Assembly: GCF_027943255.1 (NCBI RefSeq)
Contig: NC_072893.1
Coordinates: 28,790,001 to 28,854,000 of the forward strand
Direction: 5' to 3'
Origin: Anastrepha obliqua
Taxonomy: Eukaryota; Arthropoda; Insecta; Diptera; Tephritidae
Length of the DNA: 64,000 bases
Made by a program: the position numbers and the translations under genes. Positions 23,019-34,569 of the stretch are shown piece after piece (within the stretch, counting starts at the first letter, position 1; each line of letters starts with the position of its first letter). The notes under the pieces are model-generated. The model saw only the letters and a list, made by a program, of their open reading frames with translations, did not search any database and had not been told where the DNA came from.

Positions 23019-24109
23019 CCTATTAAATTAAATATTAATTCTCGTATACTAAAATAAATGTATATATAAAATGTAATTCTTTTCCTAAAAAGTAATAGCT
23101 GTATTCGTCTTGGCACTGGCCATGATGAAATATATTTAATAATTTTCCTAACTAATTGTCAAAAAATGTACTAGATGTCAATATGACAGATGTATGATTA
23201 ATGTAGGAATTTAAAAAAAAAAAAAAAAACAAAAAAAAAAAAAAAATGGTGGGTCAGGGAAATCAGCTAAGAAGATGTTATTGAGAATTGGCCCCAACAA
23301 ACAACCTTGTGGCACACCTGAGCTAACGTCTCTTGTCAAAGAATTAAATATACCTTCATTAACATAAAATGATCGCTCTTTTAAGTAATTATACAACATT
23401 ATACATTATTATCCTGTACCTCAAACTTTAAACTCTTTTAATTCGAAACGACTTTTTTTGGCCTGGTGTTGTCAAAAAAAAAAAGATTCAACCCAATCGT
23501 CTGAAATTTTAATATGTTATTCGCAACATCAGTGGCTATCGCCCGTACTACAATCTTTTTATTATTTCAATTATTTCGTTTTTTTTTTTTTTTAACTAAA
23601 AAAACCCGATTTTTAGAGTGATAAATTCAAAACCGCGCCATTTTATCAATTTTTAATTATGTTTTATTTTAGTACGGGACATAGCTACAGTCATATGTAC
23701 TGATTAATAATTTTTTTGGTTTTTGTGTTTCAGATAAATAGAAGAGACAAAATGGACAACACCGTCCAGGTCCAATTTTTCGGGATGGTCAACTTCAGCG
23801 CCATTTTTTTTTCAATTATTGAAATAAAAAAAAAATTATTTGTTTTTCCATTAAAAATGATAATTTATAATTATTTTTAATGAAAAAAATATGATATATT
23901 ATTTTTATAAATTTTTTGTAATAAATATTTTTTTAAATTTTTGAATGTAAAAGAAGTTAAATAAAAAGCTTAAAAAATTTAAATATCGCTTATCATTTTT
24001 TTATTTTTAAAAAACAAATCCTGAAAATACACTAAATTTTCGAGCTCTAGACCACCGGGACCCCTTAAGTGGTTATCGCGTTTATCAAGAAGATGAAGAA
24101 TACGCTGAA

Positions 24110-24738
24110 ATTAATGGCGCTTTATTTTAAAATAACCGAGACTTATGATTTTGTAAATACTAAGGGTAGAAGCTTATTATCGTATATCAGTGTGTATACC
24201 ATCCTTGGATTCGTTTTTTGCAATTTAAAAAATAGTTTTTTAAAACATAAAGATATACTCCTAGGCTTTCTATCACTTTTTCGAAAATTCCTCGTTCTAA
24301 AATCCTACCTGGCCAAACAAAAAATAAAATGTATACATTTTCATCAGACTTTAGTATCTACATATTTGATAGGTTTGCATATTTTACTTGCGTGACAATT
24401 TTTATATCGTGTTGTTTTTGCATATTTCCGAGTGCTTAATCATTTTCAATGATAAAATTTCGAGCACTGGTTGTATTATATAAAGAGAATATACAAGACT
24501 GACAGAAAAAAAATGGTCAAAAATCAACGAGAATTTTGAGCCACTTCAAACTTGCGCTTTATTGTATTAAAATTTCATTGGATATAAAACTGCGTACCCA
24601 ATTTTATTTAATTCTGATTGAAGAGTTTGTAATTTGGATGAAAATTTGTCGAATTTGTATAAATCTTGTACAAAGTTTGTAATTTGGAGTAAAATGATTT
24701 TTGTTATAAAAAAATAATTGAAATTGAAAAATAAATAA
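24110..24738. other. No gene; AT-rich, partly related to the GACCAG MITE
   Basis: The segment GGTCAAAAATCAACGAGAAT at about 24513 and the following CTTCAAACTTGCGCTTTATTG resemble the interior of 9285-9831 and the stretch at 30385. The 108-codon frame at 24069-24395 has no motif. Confidence 0.4.
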
Positions 24739-24741
24739 ATA

Positions 24742-25829
24742 TCAGGTCAGTCCATAAGTTCGTGCGTATTTTACCCATAATTTCACTTTTGTACGATTTT
24801 TGCATACAAAAAATCATTCGCGGAATATAACGGAACTATTTATATTTTCCTTGATATATTTTGCATTCAACAAGTGGTTTTAATCACGGATAGACGAGGA
24901 GGATATCCCGCGCGCTGGTCGTCCTGAAGTCTTTAACTCCGACGCCTTGATCGAACTCGTGGAAGCTGAGCCAAATTTGGCAGTCGATATGATAGCCCAG
25001 AGGTTAAATTCATCGCATGGAACAGTTCACAGGCACCTGGTTCAGTTGGGAAAGGTTTCAAAGCTGGGAAAATGGGTTCCGCATAGACTTTCCGTCGCCA
25101 ACCTTCAGCAGAGAGTGAATGTGTGTTCTCAGCTGCTGCAACGGCTTGAAAATGAATGTCTTTTGAACTGTATCGTTTCTGGTGATGAGAAATTGGTCCT
25201 TTCCAATAATCCTGTTCGCAAACACCAATGGTTAGCTAAAGATGAAACACCAGAACCGACCCCTAGAGATGGCCTTCGCCCCAAGAATATTCTTCTGCCT
25301 ATTTGGTGGGATATGGCCGGTATTGTTTATTATGAACTTCTGGAACCAAACCAGACGATAACTGCTGATTATTATCGCCATCAGCTATCAAACCTGAATG
25401 AGGCACTTAACAAAAATCGACCGTCTTTAGTGAATAGACGCAAAGTTTTGTTTCACCACGACAACGCAAGACCTCATACCGCAAGGCAAACATTAGGCAA
25501 GCTGAACGAGCTCGGATGGGAGCTAATGCCGCATCCACCATACTCTCCGGACATTGCACCTTGTGATTATCACCTTTTCCGTAGACTTCAATCCCATATG
25601 AGTAACACGAACTACTCCTCAAAAGAAGCTATAAAAAGGGATACTGAAGCGTATTTTGACTCCAAGGACAAAAAATTTTTTCAGCAGGGAATTAAAAATT
25701 TTGGCTAAACATTGGGAAGGCATTGTAAATAATGAAGGAAAATATATTATTGATGAATAAATAATTTAAACATCTGTTTTATTGTATTTTAAAACCACCT
25801 TTAAACGCACGAACTTATGGACTGACCTG
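24742..25829 (+). mobile_element. Mariner (DD34D) with intact ends
   Basis: TA-flanked. The terminal repeats contain CAGGTCAGTCCATAAGTTCG, then TGCG, with the same sequence complemented at the right end. At 1088 bp it is a little shorter than a full mariner because the 5' part of the gene is deleted. Confidence 0.85.
24947..25708 (+). pseudogene. Mariner transposase lacking the N-terminal HTH
   Basis: 253 codons against about 345 for a complete mariner transposase. The preceding in-frame codons (about 24895-24946) add PRAGRPEVFNSDA, the linker after the first helix-turn-helix, so the first DNA-binding domain is missing. The catalytic core is complete: SGDEK (first D), HHDNARPHTA (second D) and YSPDIAPCDYHLF (third D, 34 residues later), with WVPHRLS upstream. 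The frame is open through the core. Without the first DNA-binding domain it should not transpose. Confidence 0.8.
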
Positions 25830-27439
25830 TAAATAATGAAAATTTGTCAATATGTGGTATTTTTAAAATTTTGCAACAATATATAAATAATTTCATTGAA
25901 AAAATTAACAAAATATTTTATAAGCGCATACTTCCGCGTGAAAAATGAGAAGTTAGATCTGAAAAGATTCTTATTCTTACATTTTTCAATATCCCTCTGA
26001 CTTCTTTCAAGCCACGGACTATTCAATTGCCATTCCTATTCCGATTGCTGTAGTAAAGAAATTTTCGTATTGTTTTCGGATGCAGTTATCCAATTGCGAT
26101 CGGCATCATTTTACTGCCTTGCGTTTTGCTTGAATGGGTCTATTAGCGATATTTGAAATTCAGCATTCATGTTTCTCTATAATTTGCCAACAAAAGAAGG
26201 AAGCCTGCAAACAATCAGTACCAGCCTCATTAGCAGCCAATAGCCTAAGGAGTAAATAAAATTAAATTCAAATTACAGCCAACAAAGCGGCTCAAATTTT
26301 GGGCATGGAAAACAAGGCGTACAAATACCAAATAAATCTGTGTGTATGTGTGTATGCATGCCTGTTTGTATATCCAATTACCCACTTTATTAATGAGTAG
26401 GTGTTGAAGATCATAAACAATAACAAACAAAACAAAAGTAGCAGCGCCATATTACATTGCTACTGCCACTCCTGTTTACTCGAATTGCATCCAATATCGT
26501 TTTCAAAATTTCTATTTTTTCCCCTACTAAATATGTAGTTATGTTGGTAAATGCATAATATTGTAAGCGAACACCTACGCCTCTTGTCAAAACACATGTA
26601 AACAGAGCAGCGAACGCCGGCTAAAACGCGCGCAGACAAAAAGTATGTAAGGCAATAGGCAGAAAAAAACTCAAATGAAAAATTTGCTGATCTACTTCAA
26701 GTGGCGATTCTTGGTAGGATCACAGTGCTTAGCCTTTAGCACGCCATTTGGCAGCAAACAAATTGCTCCAGAAATTACACAACCTCGCCGCTTCTCGGAA
26801 AAAATGCTAACTAGATTAAGAAGAGTAAAAAGATAAATAAAAAAGGAAACAAAAAAAAATACCAAAAAAAAAATTGTGGCATATGCTTGAGATCCGGCAC
26901 CACTTTGACGTCTCAATTGCACTTTTTTCAATCTCGCGCACAGTGCGCAATCGCCCAACACTTTGGTCAACAACCGAAGTGTTTAGTGGAAGTGCATTAA
27001 TTGATATCAATTACTTATGTGTGTGTATGTATTTATGTATGTATGTAACATTAGTTGTAGAATACCGAAAGTGCCTTGTCGCAATAATTTATGTTTGACA
27101 AATGTTTTCGCTGTTTATACTCTCCTGCACTCCTATTTTAATTACACATACCTACATACATTCATACATACATAACATACATTCATACCTACACACATGA
27201 GTACTAATTCCGTTTTTTTTTTGGTTGCTATGTGATAAATCAGCACAAAGTGTTTGAGCAAATTTGGATGCGACATTTCGGTCATGTTTCGAGTGGCTAC
27301 TGGCGCCAAGAATTCTTTACTTTCCATGGAATTTCAGTGACAGCGTCCAATGCAGCTGAGTGACTACCATTTCGTGATTCGTGGATTTACATCATAACAA
27401 CCATCTGCAATGCAGAGGCGGGATAATAATGCGGGTGCT
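25830..27439. other. No gene recognised; host-like spacer
   Basis: Contains TATG/ATAC microsatellites near 27016-27050 and 27147-27190. Open frames crossing them have no motif and are not called. Confidence 0.4.
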
Positions 27440-27545
27440 CGCGAAAAAACTATAGCACTACAAAATTTGGACCAGTTTTGACTACTTTTCTTTTGTTTTT
27501 TTTAATTTTCATAATTTTTATATAAAAATATATTTCAGTAAAATA
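27440..27545. mobile_element. Left end of the GACCAG-type MITE
   Basis: GCGAAAAAACTATAGCACTA then CAAAATTTGGACCAGTTTTGAC matches the terminal repeat of 9285-9831. No right end was found, since a mariner follows directly. Confidence 0.5.
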
Positions 27546-28600
27546 TATTTCTCCGCAAAATAATTATTTCGTCATCAAACTTTATTTCGTCGCCTTTAAA
27601 ATAGGCTCCATTCGAAGCGCACTTGTATGCCAACGATTAGTCCAGTCCTCAAAGCACCTTTCAAACGCGTCTGAAAAGATCTTCAGCTCTTTCAGCGATT
27701 TCTCCTTAATGGCCTCGATCGACTTAAAGCGGCGTGCGCGGAGTGGCAATTTAAGTTTTGGGAAAAGGAAAAAATTACAGGGGACTAAATCCGGCGAATA
27801 CGGGGGTTGTTCGATGATATTTGTCGTGTTTTTGGTAAAAAAAGTGTTCACAATATGAGCCTTGTGGGACGGTGCGTTATCACAGTGCAAGATCCATTAG
27901 AGTTCTTTCCACAAATTGGGCCGTTTCCTGCGCACATTCTCCCTCAAATGTCGCATGACTTCCAAAAAATATTCTTTATTTACCCTGGAACCATTTGGAA
28001 CGAATTCCGAGTGCACAACACCCAGATAATCAAAGAAAACGAGTGGCATGACATTTACTTTTGACCGAGTTTGACGTGGTTTTTTTGGGTTTCGGCTCAT
28101 GTGGATAGCGCCATTCAGCCGCCTGGTTGCATGTCGACTGGTTTGCATGTCAAACTCATATACCCACGTCTCATCACCTGTTGTGCTGAATAAATATTGG
28201 GTCCGAATTCACCTGCTCAGGCATTTCGTCAGTCACCTTCTTCCGATAAATTTTTTGAGAGAAATTCAACTCTCTTGGAACGAGTAGAGCAGCCACGCGT
28301 TTCATGCCCAATTGATGGTGTAAAATGTTGCGGATTGATTTGTGAGACACGCTAAGGTCACGTGCTACCTCCCTCAAACTTAAATGATGGTTTTCCAGCA
28401 CCATTTCCTTGACTATGTCGACGTTTTCATCCATTGAAGACGTTGGTGGGCGACCATAGTGTCCAAAAGTGTTATACCACTCGTAGACCCATGCTTTTGA
28501 TAAAGCACACTCGTGTAACGCGCGGGTTTTAAATGAGCAATTCCCGATATTTTCTTGACCGAATGTACAATGAATATGAGGCTAATTAGGGATACTAGGA
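27546..28600 (-). pseudogene. Mariner transposase, several frame breaks
   Basis: Minus frames in order: ALHECALSKAWVYEWYNTFG, SMDENVDIVKEMVLENHHLS then LREVARDLSVSHKSIRNIL (second HTH), GMKRVAALLVPRELNFSQK; after a shift near 28195 a GDETWVYEFDMQTSR-like block (first D), RSKVNVMPLVFFDYLGVVHS, and HCDNAPSHKAHIVN (second D) with YSPDLVPCNFFLF, where the third catalytic Asp is Asn. It ends ERCFEDWTNRWHTSALRMEP. Nearly full length but inactive. Confidence 0.8.
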
Positions 28601-28955
28601 AACTACTTGTAACCCTGCCGTGGAAAAAATTTTCTTGTTATAACAGAAATTTCTTTTCTCAAGTTATTAGCACCCTTAATTTGCGGGCTTTTTTTAGGCC
28701 CTAGTTAAATTTATGATTGGAGGATAGTTCCATGTGTAGAAGTCCACGCAAGTGGGGAAAGTTACTGATCGCCATTCACTTGGGAGTATCTTTCGAGGTA
28801 GCTAGCAGAGTAGCGCTGCGCGTAGCTTTCGAACGCCCTTTCGGGAGTGAGCAAACGTGAGAAAGCGAAGCATCCCAGGATAGCTGGTTGTGCGCTGCAT
28901 TTGAGACCTTCCACGTAAAAATACCCCTACAATGAAAACACGAACAAAGCCTCGG
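28601..28955. other. No gene recognised
   Basis: GTTGTGCGCTGCATTTGAG and the following AAAATACCCCTACAATGAAA near 28880-28935 directly precede the endonuclease remnant and could be part of the same LINE. The rest is unassigned. Confidence 0.35.
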
Positions 28956-30075
28956 ATGAGAACGTTTCTATGAGCGATGCTCCCACCACAACATAAAATT
29001 CGTGATTGGCGACTTCAGTGCCACAACGGACAGAGGCTGATCGACTTCGTCGGGGCTCAAAAGATGGTAGTTTGCAGCACCAGATTCCAGCATAAGAAAA
29101 AAAATCAAGCAGTGTAGCTGTCTCCTGATCGAAAAACACGAAACCAGATCGATCTTGTTGTGATAGATGGAAGACACGCTTCCAGTGTTTTAGATGTACG
29201 TACGATCCGAGGACCCAACATCGACTCGGATCATTACCTTGTTGCAGCCAAACTGCGCACACAGAAAAAAACGTACATCTACCTACGCAAAGAATGTTCG
29301 GGCGGCTTACAGAAGGTTTCAAAACCGGGGCGTTTTCCTGTAAAAACAAAGACGGCGATCTGGTGACTGACATACAGAGCATACTTAAATTATGGAGGGA
29401 ACACTTCTCGAACCTGTTAAATAGTGATAGCTGCGCATGTCACAGAGAATGTAAAGATCTCGATACCCCAATTGTTGACGACGGAACTGTCGTTCTGCTA
29501 CCCGACCATGACGAGGTGAGAATAGTGATAATGCGGCTAAAGGGCGACAAAGCCGCGGGCGCCGACGAACTGCCAGCTGAGCTATTGAAACATGGTGGCG
29601 AGGAGCTGGTAAGGTGCTCCTATGCAAAATATGGTCGGATGAAGGCATGCCTGCCGATTAGAATTTAAGTGTGCTCTGCCCAATCCATAAGAAGGGCGAT
29701 CCTGCAATATGTGCCCATTACCGCGGGATTAGTCTTCTAAATATCGCCTATAAGGCTCTGGCGTGCGTATTGTGTGAAAGGCTGAAGCCCAACATCAATC
29801 AACTGATTGGACCTTATCAGTGTGGCTTTAGACCTGGACAGTCCACCATCGACCAGATATTCACAATACGCAAAGTCTTGGAAAACACCCATGAAAGTAG
29901 AATCGACACACACCATCTTTTCGTCGACTTCAAAGTTGCATTCGACAGTGGGAAAAGGAGTTGCATGTGTCTAACTGGCGCCGGTTAACACGAGAAAGAA
30001 ACTACTCGCGCGCGCTTGGTTAAACTCAACCAAAATCGCGTGAGCGTTTAACGCCCCGATTAAGAAACATAAGCT
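28956..30075 (+). pseudogene. RTE-like LINE: endonuclease, partial RT, 3' end joined
   Basis: Begins in an AP-type endonuclease (IKFVIGDFSATTDR, then [18 protein letters not shown] with the SDH catalytic motif). It continues through the linker (LKLWREHFSNLLN, DEVRIVIMRLKGDKAAGADE) and RT domains 1-3 (LCPIHKKGDPAICAHYRGIS, YQCGFRPGQSTIDQIF, HHLFVDFKVAFDS). At about 29950 it jumps to the extreme C-terminus (NWRRLTRERNYSRAL). RT catalytic YADD is therefore deleted. An internal stop separates the frames at 29668. Confidence 0.75.
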
Positions 30076-30082
30076 GAATTTT

Positions 30083-30325
30083 TGTCGGTCGGGTTAGTGC
30101 ATGACTACCATTCGGTAATGTACGGGTTTGAATCTCAGTGAATGAAATATCAAATAATAGAAAACGTTTTTTCTATTGGCGTTCGCCCCTTGGCAGGCAA
30201 TGGCGAACCTCTTAGTGTTTTTCTGCTATGAAAAAGTTCCTCATAAAAAAATCATTTGCCTCCATTTGTGGAACAACATCAAGACTCACACCACAAATAA
30301 GAGGAGGAGCGCCCCATAAAAGGCA
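30083..30325 (+). mobile_element. tRNA-headed SINE copy
   Basis: The head is diverged (GGTCGGGTTAGTGCATGAC; B box GGGTTTGAATCTC). The body keeps GTTCGCCCCTTGGCAGGC, ATTTGTGGAACAACATCAAG and CACACCACAAATAAGAGGAG. It lacks the last 20-30 bp of the 11212 copy. Confidence 0.8.
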
Positions 30326-30339
30326 TTTGAAGCTGTGCT

Positions 30340-31790
30340 TTATATGGAAGGAAATTCTCAACATTGTGTGCCAACAAAATTGTCAAAAATCAACGCGATT
30401 TTTGAACGATTTCAAACTTACATTTCACACTACTAAAATTGAATAGCCTATTGCATACCCAGAAGTTTTCTAGAGTTTACAAAAAACACTCCAAAAAAGT
30501 TTAAAAATACTTCTTTTGAATACTTTTTTCAGAATTCGCTATGCTTGGCTTGTGAACGATTTTCACAAAAATTTTGCTGTGAAAAACGAATCCCCATTAT
30601 CGAAGCAAAATTATAGAGACCAAGGTAAGGGCGTGGTTGCACCACTCATCTTGTTCGTTTCTTTCGTTATATTACAAACGTCGTGCCAAAAATATCAATC
30701 AGTTACCTGAAATGTGTAAAAATAAACCTCAAATATAATTAACACATCAAAAAATAAAAAATTTCAGCCAAGTATTGTTGAGCGTGCAAATTAGATTTTC
30801 ACGCCTGATAATTTAAATTTTTTATGATCTGTCGAAATTTCCCAGAAAAATTGTGCAATCGAGTGAGAAAGAATGTGACGATTTCACACTTTTAAACCAA
30901 CAAAAAGGACACTTATACGTGCAATTTATGCCCATACACACACACATAAAAGTATACGAACATATAAAACTATTGCCAGCCAAAGGATCCAACACAATTG
31001 ATTTGATATGGCAGTGGCATTGTGGCGTCGATCAGACCACAGTGAATTGGCCACAATGGCTCAGCCATTAGCAATTGTCAATGGCGAAATTTTGCAGCTG
31101 GTCCTTGGCTTGGCTTGCTGCTCTCGATCAATTAAGAATTTTACAATTTCAATTTTGCTCAATTGATTGTTATAATAAACGTGAAAATTTGATTATTCAC
31201 GGCATTATTTTTGTCTCCGGTCCACTGGTGGTTATGTAAGTAGTATGCGAACATGATAATCGGCGAAAGGTAGGCGTATGTAGACGTACGCACTGGGGAT
31301 GGTATGCACTGAAGCGATTTTTTGCTGCATGGCAATTGTGCGAAAATCTGTGCCTCAAGCATTAAATTTGTAATATAAAATACAGAATAGACAAATATCA
31401 GCGTGGATTTATGGGAGCGTATTAAGGGTCGTACATATACCGTTTCATTGGCGACTTTTTTCGTTGTCTAGAAAATTTAAAAAGTCAAAAATACTTCAGT
31501 GAGATAAATAAGGATAGCTTTTCTTTACTTTTATAGTGTAGATATTTATGAAATTTTATGTAGTAGATGAAGTGAAAAGTTCTGTGTTAGACGCCTTCTT
31601 TAGTGACTCATACTTATTCTGTATACATTGCATTCACTGCGTCATAGTATACAGCGATTTCAAGATGGCATTACGCTTCAAAAAAAGTTGTTTGATATTT
31701 TTTATTTGGTGAGGCTAATTCTGCGTTACGGTATTTTACTAAATTGGTAAAAAAGCGGAAATTTGGTACGTTCTGGACTACTACGAGTAC
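30340..31790. other. No gene recognised; AT-rich
   Basis: The stretch near 30380-30480 (TCAACGCGATTTTTGAACGA) is related to the GACCAG MITE interior. The 72-codon frame at 30853-31071 has no motif. Confidence 0.4.
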
Positions 31791-31794
31791 AACA

Positions 31795-32200
31795 TAGAAC
31801 ATGAAGAAGTCGACTCCTTTTGATATCATGGCAGTGTAATATCTGCTAACGGTGGTTCAAGTGAAGACATTGGTAATTGAAGTACTCTTGAAGCAGTGCT
31901 CTTCTGGAACTCAAGGTAACACGGGGCACAAAGCTAAAAATATTTAATTCCAACTTCAAATCCATCTTCTCTACGGTTGCGAAACTTAGAAGTCAGCATC
32001 CGTGGTTATGCAAGCCCTACAGATCTTTATAAACCAATACCACAGCGCAATTCTACCCATCTACTGGTCTGACACAATATTGTTGGCGGTTAACAGAAAA
32101 AAATGGAGGAAACTTGTTATGTCCCTATGCTTCACCGCAGAACAATATGTATTAATATGCGAGCCAAACCTCGATCCGGCATAGGAGTACGTATTGACGC
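31795..32200 (+). pseudogene. RTE-like LINE, post-RT fragment
   Basis: Broken frames give FXYHGSVISANGGSSEDIG, KIFNSNFKSI (the usual LLYGCETWK block is frameshifted here) and MQALQIFINQYHSAILPIYW then SDTI, matching the LQAFVNRCLRRIIGIWWPRTI region of 39609-41245. It is strongly degraded. Confidence 0.55.
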
Positions 32201-32599
32201 TTGCAATTCTGAACTGAAACATAAATAAGTCTACCCATTTTTGAAGCGATTACTATCTGCTGTCTGGTGAGAAAAAGAGGTTATATGCGAGAACAACAGG
32301 CTAAAAAGATTACGGTAAAATCGCAGTGAGGAGACCCAAACGTTCACCAAGACTTAACTAGCAGCTGGAATTGAAAGGAAATTATCGCTCTACTTCGAAT
32401 CTCTATTGTCAACAACTGACCGGTTTGAAGCTGGAGATCTACCGGACGTGGCCAGATTTGGTGAATACAAATAGTGTTGTGTTTCATTGTATGAGCAGTT
32501 ATGACCATTTTAAGCATTAGTAACATTTTCTTGATGGTATTCAACGTGAAGCACAAATTAAACAGGACTCAGCTAAAATAGAAACGGCAGGAGCTTTGT

Positions 32600-33560
32600 T
32601 CTGATAACTTCCGAGTTTATTTATTCAAAATAGTCCCCTTTGCCCTCGATACTCTGTTTTGCGCGATCTAAAACTTAAGTTCAAGATGTCGGTACAAACC
32701 TTTTGGATAGCCTCTACGGACGCAAAACGTTCTCCTTTCATGGCCAAATGCAAATTTCCGAATAGGTAGAAGTTACAGGGAGCCATATCAGGCGAATACA
32801 GTGAGTGATTCAGGGTTAAAATGAGGTTTCTAGTCAAAAATCAGTCACAAGAGTGTATCGATGAGATGGTGCATTATCGTGCAATAAGCGCCTGCTTCCT
32901 CCTTCGTGGTATTCAGGGTGAATTCCATGAATGCGATGCAACAAACACTTCAAAACGCCAAGATAGAAAATTGCATTGACGGTTTGGCCCGTTGGCACGC
33001 ACTCCTTGTGGACAATTCCTTTGTAGAAATAAATGAGCATCGACTTGATTTTTGACTTCTCCAAACATGATTTTTTGGGTGGTGGCTCGTCTGGGGCCTT
33101 CCATTCGGCACTTTGACGCTTAGTTTCAGATTCATGTTGGAAACACCACGTTTCATCGTCAGTTACAATGTTCTAACGGAAGTTCGCGTCTTTTCTCGCC
33201 TCTTTAAGGAGGTCTTTCGAATGTTGAATTCTGAGCAATTTTTGGTCTTCAGTTAACTTGCGCGGAATGAAACGTGCACAGACCTTTCGTAAGCCCAAAT
33301 GATCAAATAAAATGCGATAAATCGATGTTTTGGAGATATTCAACTCCGATTCCATGAATGAATTTCAACGATGATTTCGGTTCATTTTTGACAAATTTAT
33401 GAACAATTTCGATGGAGTTTTCGGTGATTACTGATTCTGGGCGGCCCGTATGTTCATAGTCATTTACGTCCTCACAACCAACTCTGAAACGTGTAATCCA
33501 CTCATGAACTCTGGCACGAGATAGACAATCATCGCCATTAACTTTTTTCAGCAATTCAAA
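32600..33560 (-). pseudogene. Mariner transposase, several frame breaks
   Basis: Minus frames in order: NGDDCLSRARVHEWITRFRV then EDVNDYEHTGRPESV (linker), VEYLQNIDLS; MESELNISKTSIYRILFDHL then GLRKVCARFIPRKL; QRAKPSMQFSI-type shifts; KSKIKSMLIYFYKGIVHKE; LLHDNAPSHRYTLVTDF (second D); and SLYSPDMAPCNFYLFGNLHL then AMKGERFASVEAI. The position of the third Asp reads Asn. It is from a different lineage than the neighbouring mariners. No terminal repeats could be paired. Confidence 0.75.
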
Positions 33561-33649
33561 TGTTTACCGATTTTAAAACAAAATTTGATATTAGCTCTTT
33601 GTGCGAAACTCATTTTTCTACGGATGACACAAACATACTGACACTTTAG

Positions 33650-34320
33650 ACGCAGCTTTCACCAAGCTTTCACTGGAAGTTAGCCAGGGATGTAACTTCC
33701 AACGCTCTAACTCATTAAAAAGATAGCGGCATCAAAAACATTTTATTGACGCCAGTCTTGTTTATTTTGGACTCCACCTTGTAAAAATTGCTTTAAAAGA
33801 AGAGGTTCGAAAAGAACGTTCCGCGTAGTGTTAACATGAAAATCGCACGGGGCTGTATAATATGAATGTTGCTTTGCTGTTTTTTTTTTAGTTTTAGCTC
33901 GTCTTAGTAGTGTATCTTCGAGCGGTTTTGATTTGCGTTGCTGTTGGCACCATCGGTACAAGCTGCTATTCAGTTAACCTCATCCCACAAATATTCTGCA
34001 CAATGCTATGACCCGATCGGAACGAAGCACTAATTTTGTCAGTTATCTCACTTAAATTTTTCGATGTTTCCCTAAGCCATATGGGAGGTAAAGCACTCCT
34101 TATTGCTTTTAATATCATTAATTGGTGTAATAGCCAGTGAAAGCTGTCAGATTAGGTTAAGTACAGTACTTATTGGATAGTTATACGCCATTTTTCCCGT
34201 TTTCGAAATTAAAATTACTACTTTGGGTCGAATAAGGCTACAAAATATAATTTTCTGAAGGAGTTAAGAGACATACCTAACTCAGGCTGCGAAATATCTG
34301 GTTAAAGTGTTAGGTTAAAC
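33650..34320. other. No gene recognised
   Basis: AT-rich sequence without motif between a mariner and a LINE tail fragment. Confidence 0.35.
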
Positions 34321-34324
34321 CGAT

Positions 34325-34560
34325 TGCTCTTAAAAAGAGCTCACTTAGTGACCTCGCAAAGATATTCCCAACTCCACCCGTTCCAACCTCTTGCCCATGG
34401 TGTTCAACCTTCTCGACAGACTGTGTCCAAATTCTTGAAACCTTCAACGAAGCTGTCTTTCAGAAATCTGAAACAGCTTCTCGAAGTCTGAGATATTCGC
34501 ATAAGAAGTGGTGAATCGACTTGGTCTGTTCTTCAGCTCTATTGCTACTGAAAAATTTGT
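34325..34560 (-). pseudogene. LINE C-terminal tail fragment
   Basis: The minus strand gives EEQTKSIHHFLCEYLRLREA and a following LSRRLNTMGKRLERVELG-like stretch after a stop. The spacing of His and Cys resembles the C-terminal motif of RNase H-type LINEs. Support is limited to this short motif. Confidence 0.35.
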
Positions 34561-34569
34561 TAATTTACA

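Larger units (their letters stand above)
19422..23244 (+). mobile_element. LINE B: 5'-truncated Jockey-type LINE inside LINE A
   Basis: Flanked by the 10-bp duplication AATGGTGGGT (19412-19421 and 23245-23254; the first As on the right merge with the tail). It ends in an A-rich tail of about 30 bp (23213-23244). Coding sequence is open from about 19424 to 19664 (the region upstream of RT) and again from 21600. A pogo-like transposon separates the blocks at a TA. Removing it restores one reading frame (DTIS joined to NVNTDT). Confidence 0.85.
18317..23411 (-). mobile_element. LINE A: 5'-truncated Jockey-type LINE, interrupted
   Basis: The minus-strand RT is read in two blocks. 23399-23255 gives GVPQGCLLGPILNNIFLADF then PDPP. 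19411-18949 continues LSSEINNCDIKVLIYAHDII and on to LNFNKSETTIVKG and YLGIILNS. The catalytic box is YAHD, not YADD. LINE B sits between the blocks. The copy is flanked by a 26-bp direct repeat (18291-18316 and 23412-23437), and AATAAA precedes the 3' end on the minus strand. Past 18950 the C-terminal region is frameshifted. Confidence 0.75.
18198..24064 (-). mobile_element. TTAA-flanked element, interrupted by LINE A
   Basis: TTAA lies at 18194-18197 and 24065-24068. The complemented right end reads GGGGTCCCGGTGGTCTAGAG; the left end is GTTACCCGATGGTCTTAAAT. Only 18198-18316 and 23412-24064 belong to the element. The middle is LINE A, whose insertion duplicated a 26-bp stretch of it. Without the insert it is about 0.75 kb, like the copies at 51199, 58471 and 60767. 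No transposase is present and the superfamily is unassigned; TTAA targets suit piggyBac or Kolobok. Confidence 0.65.
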
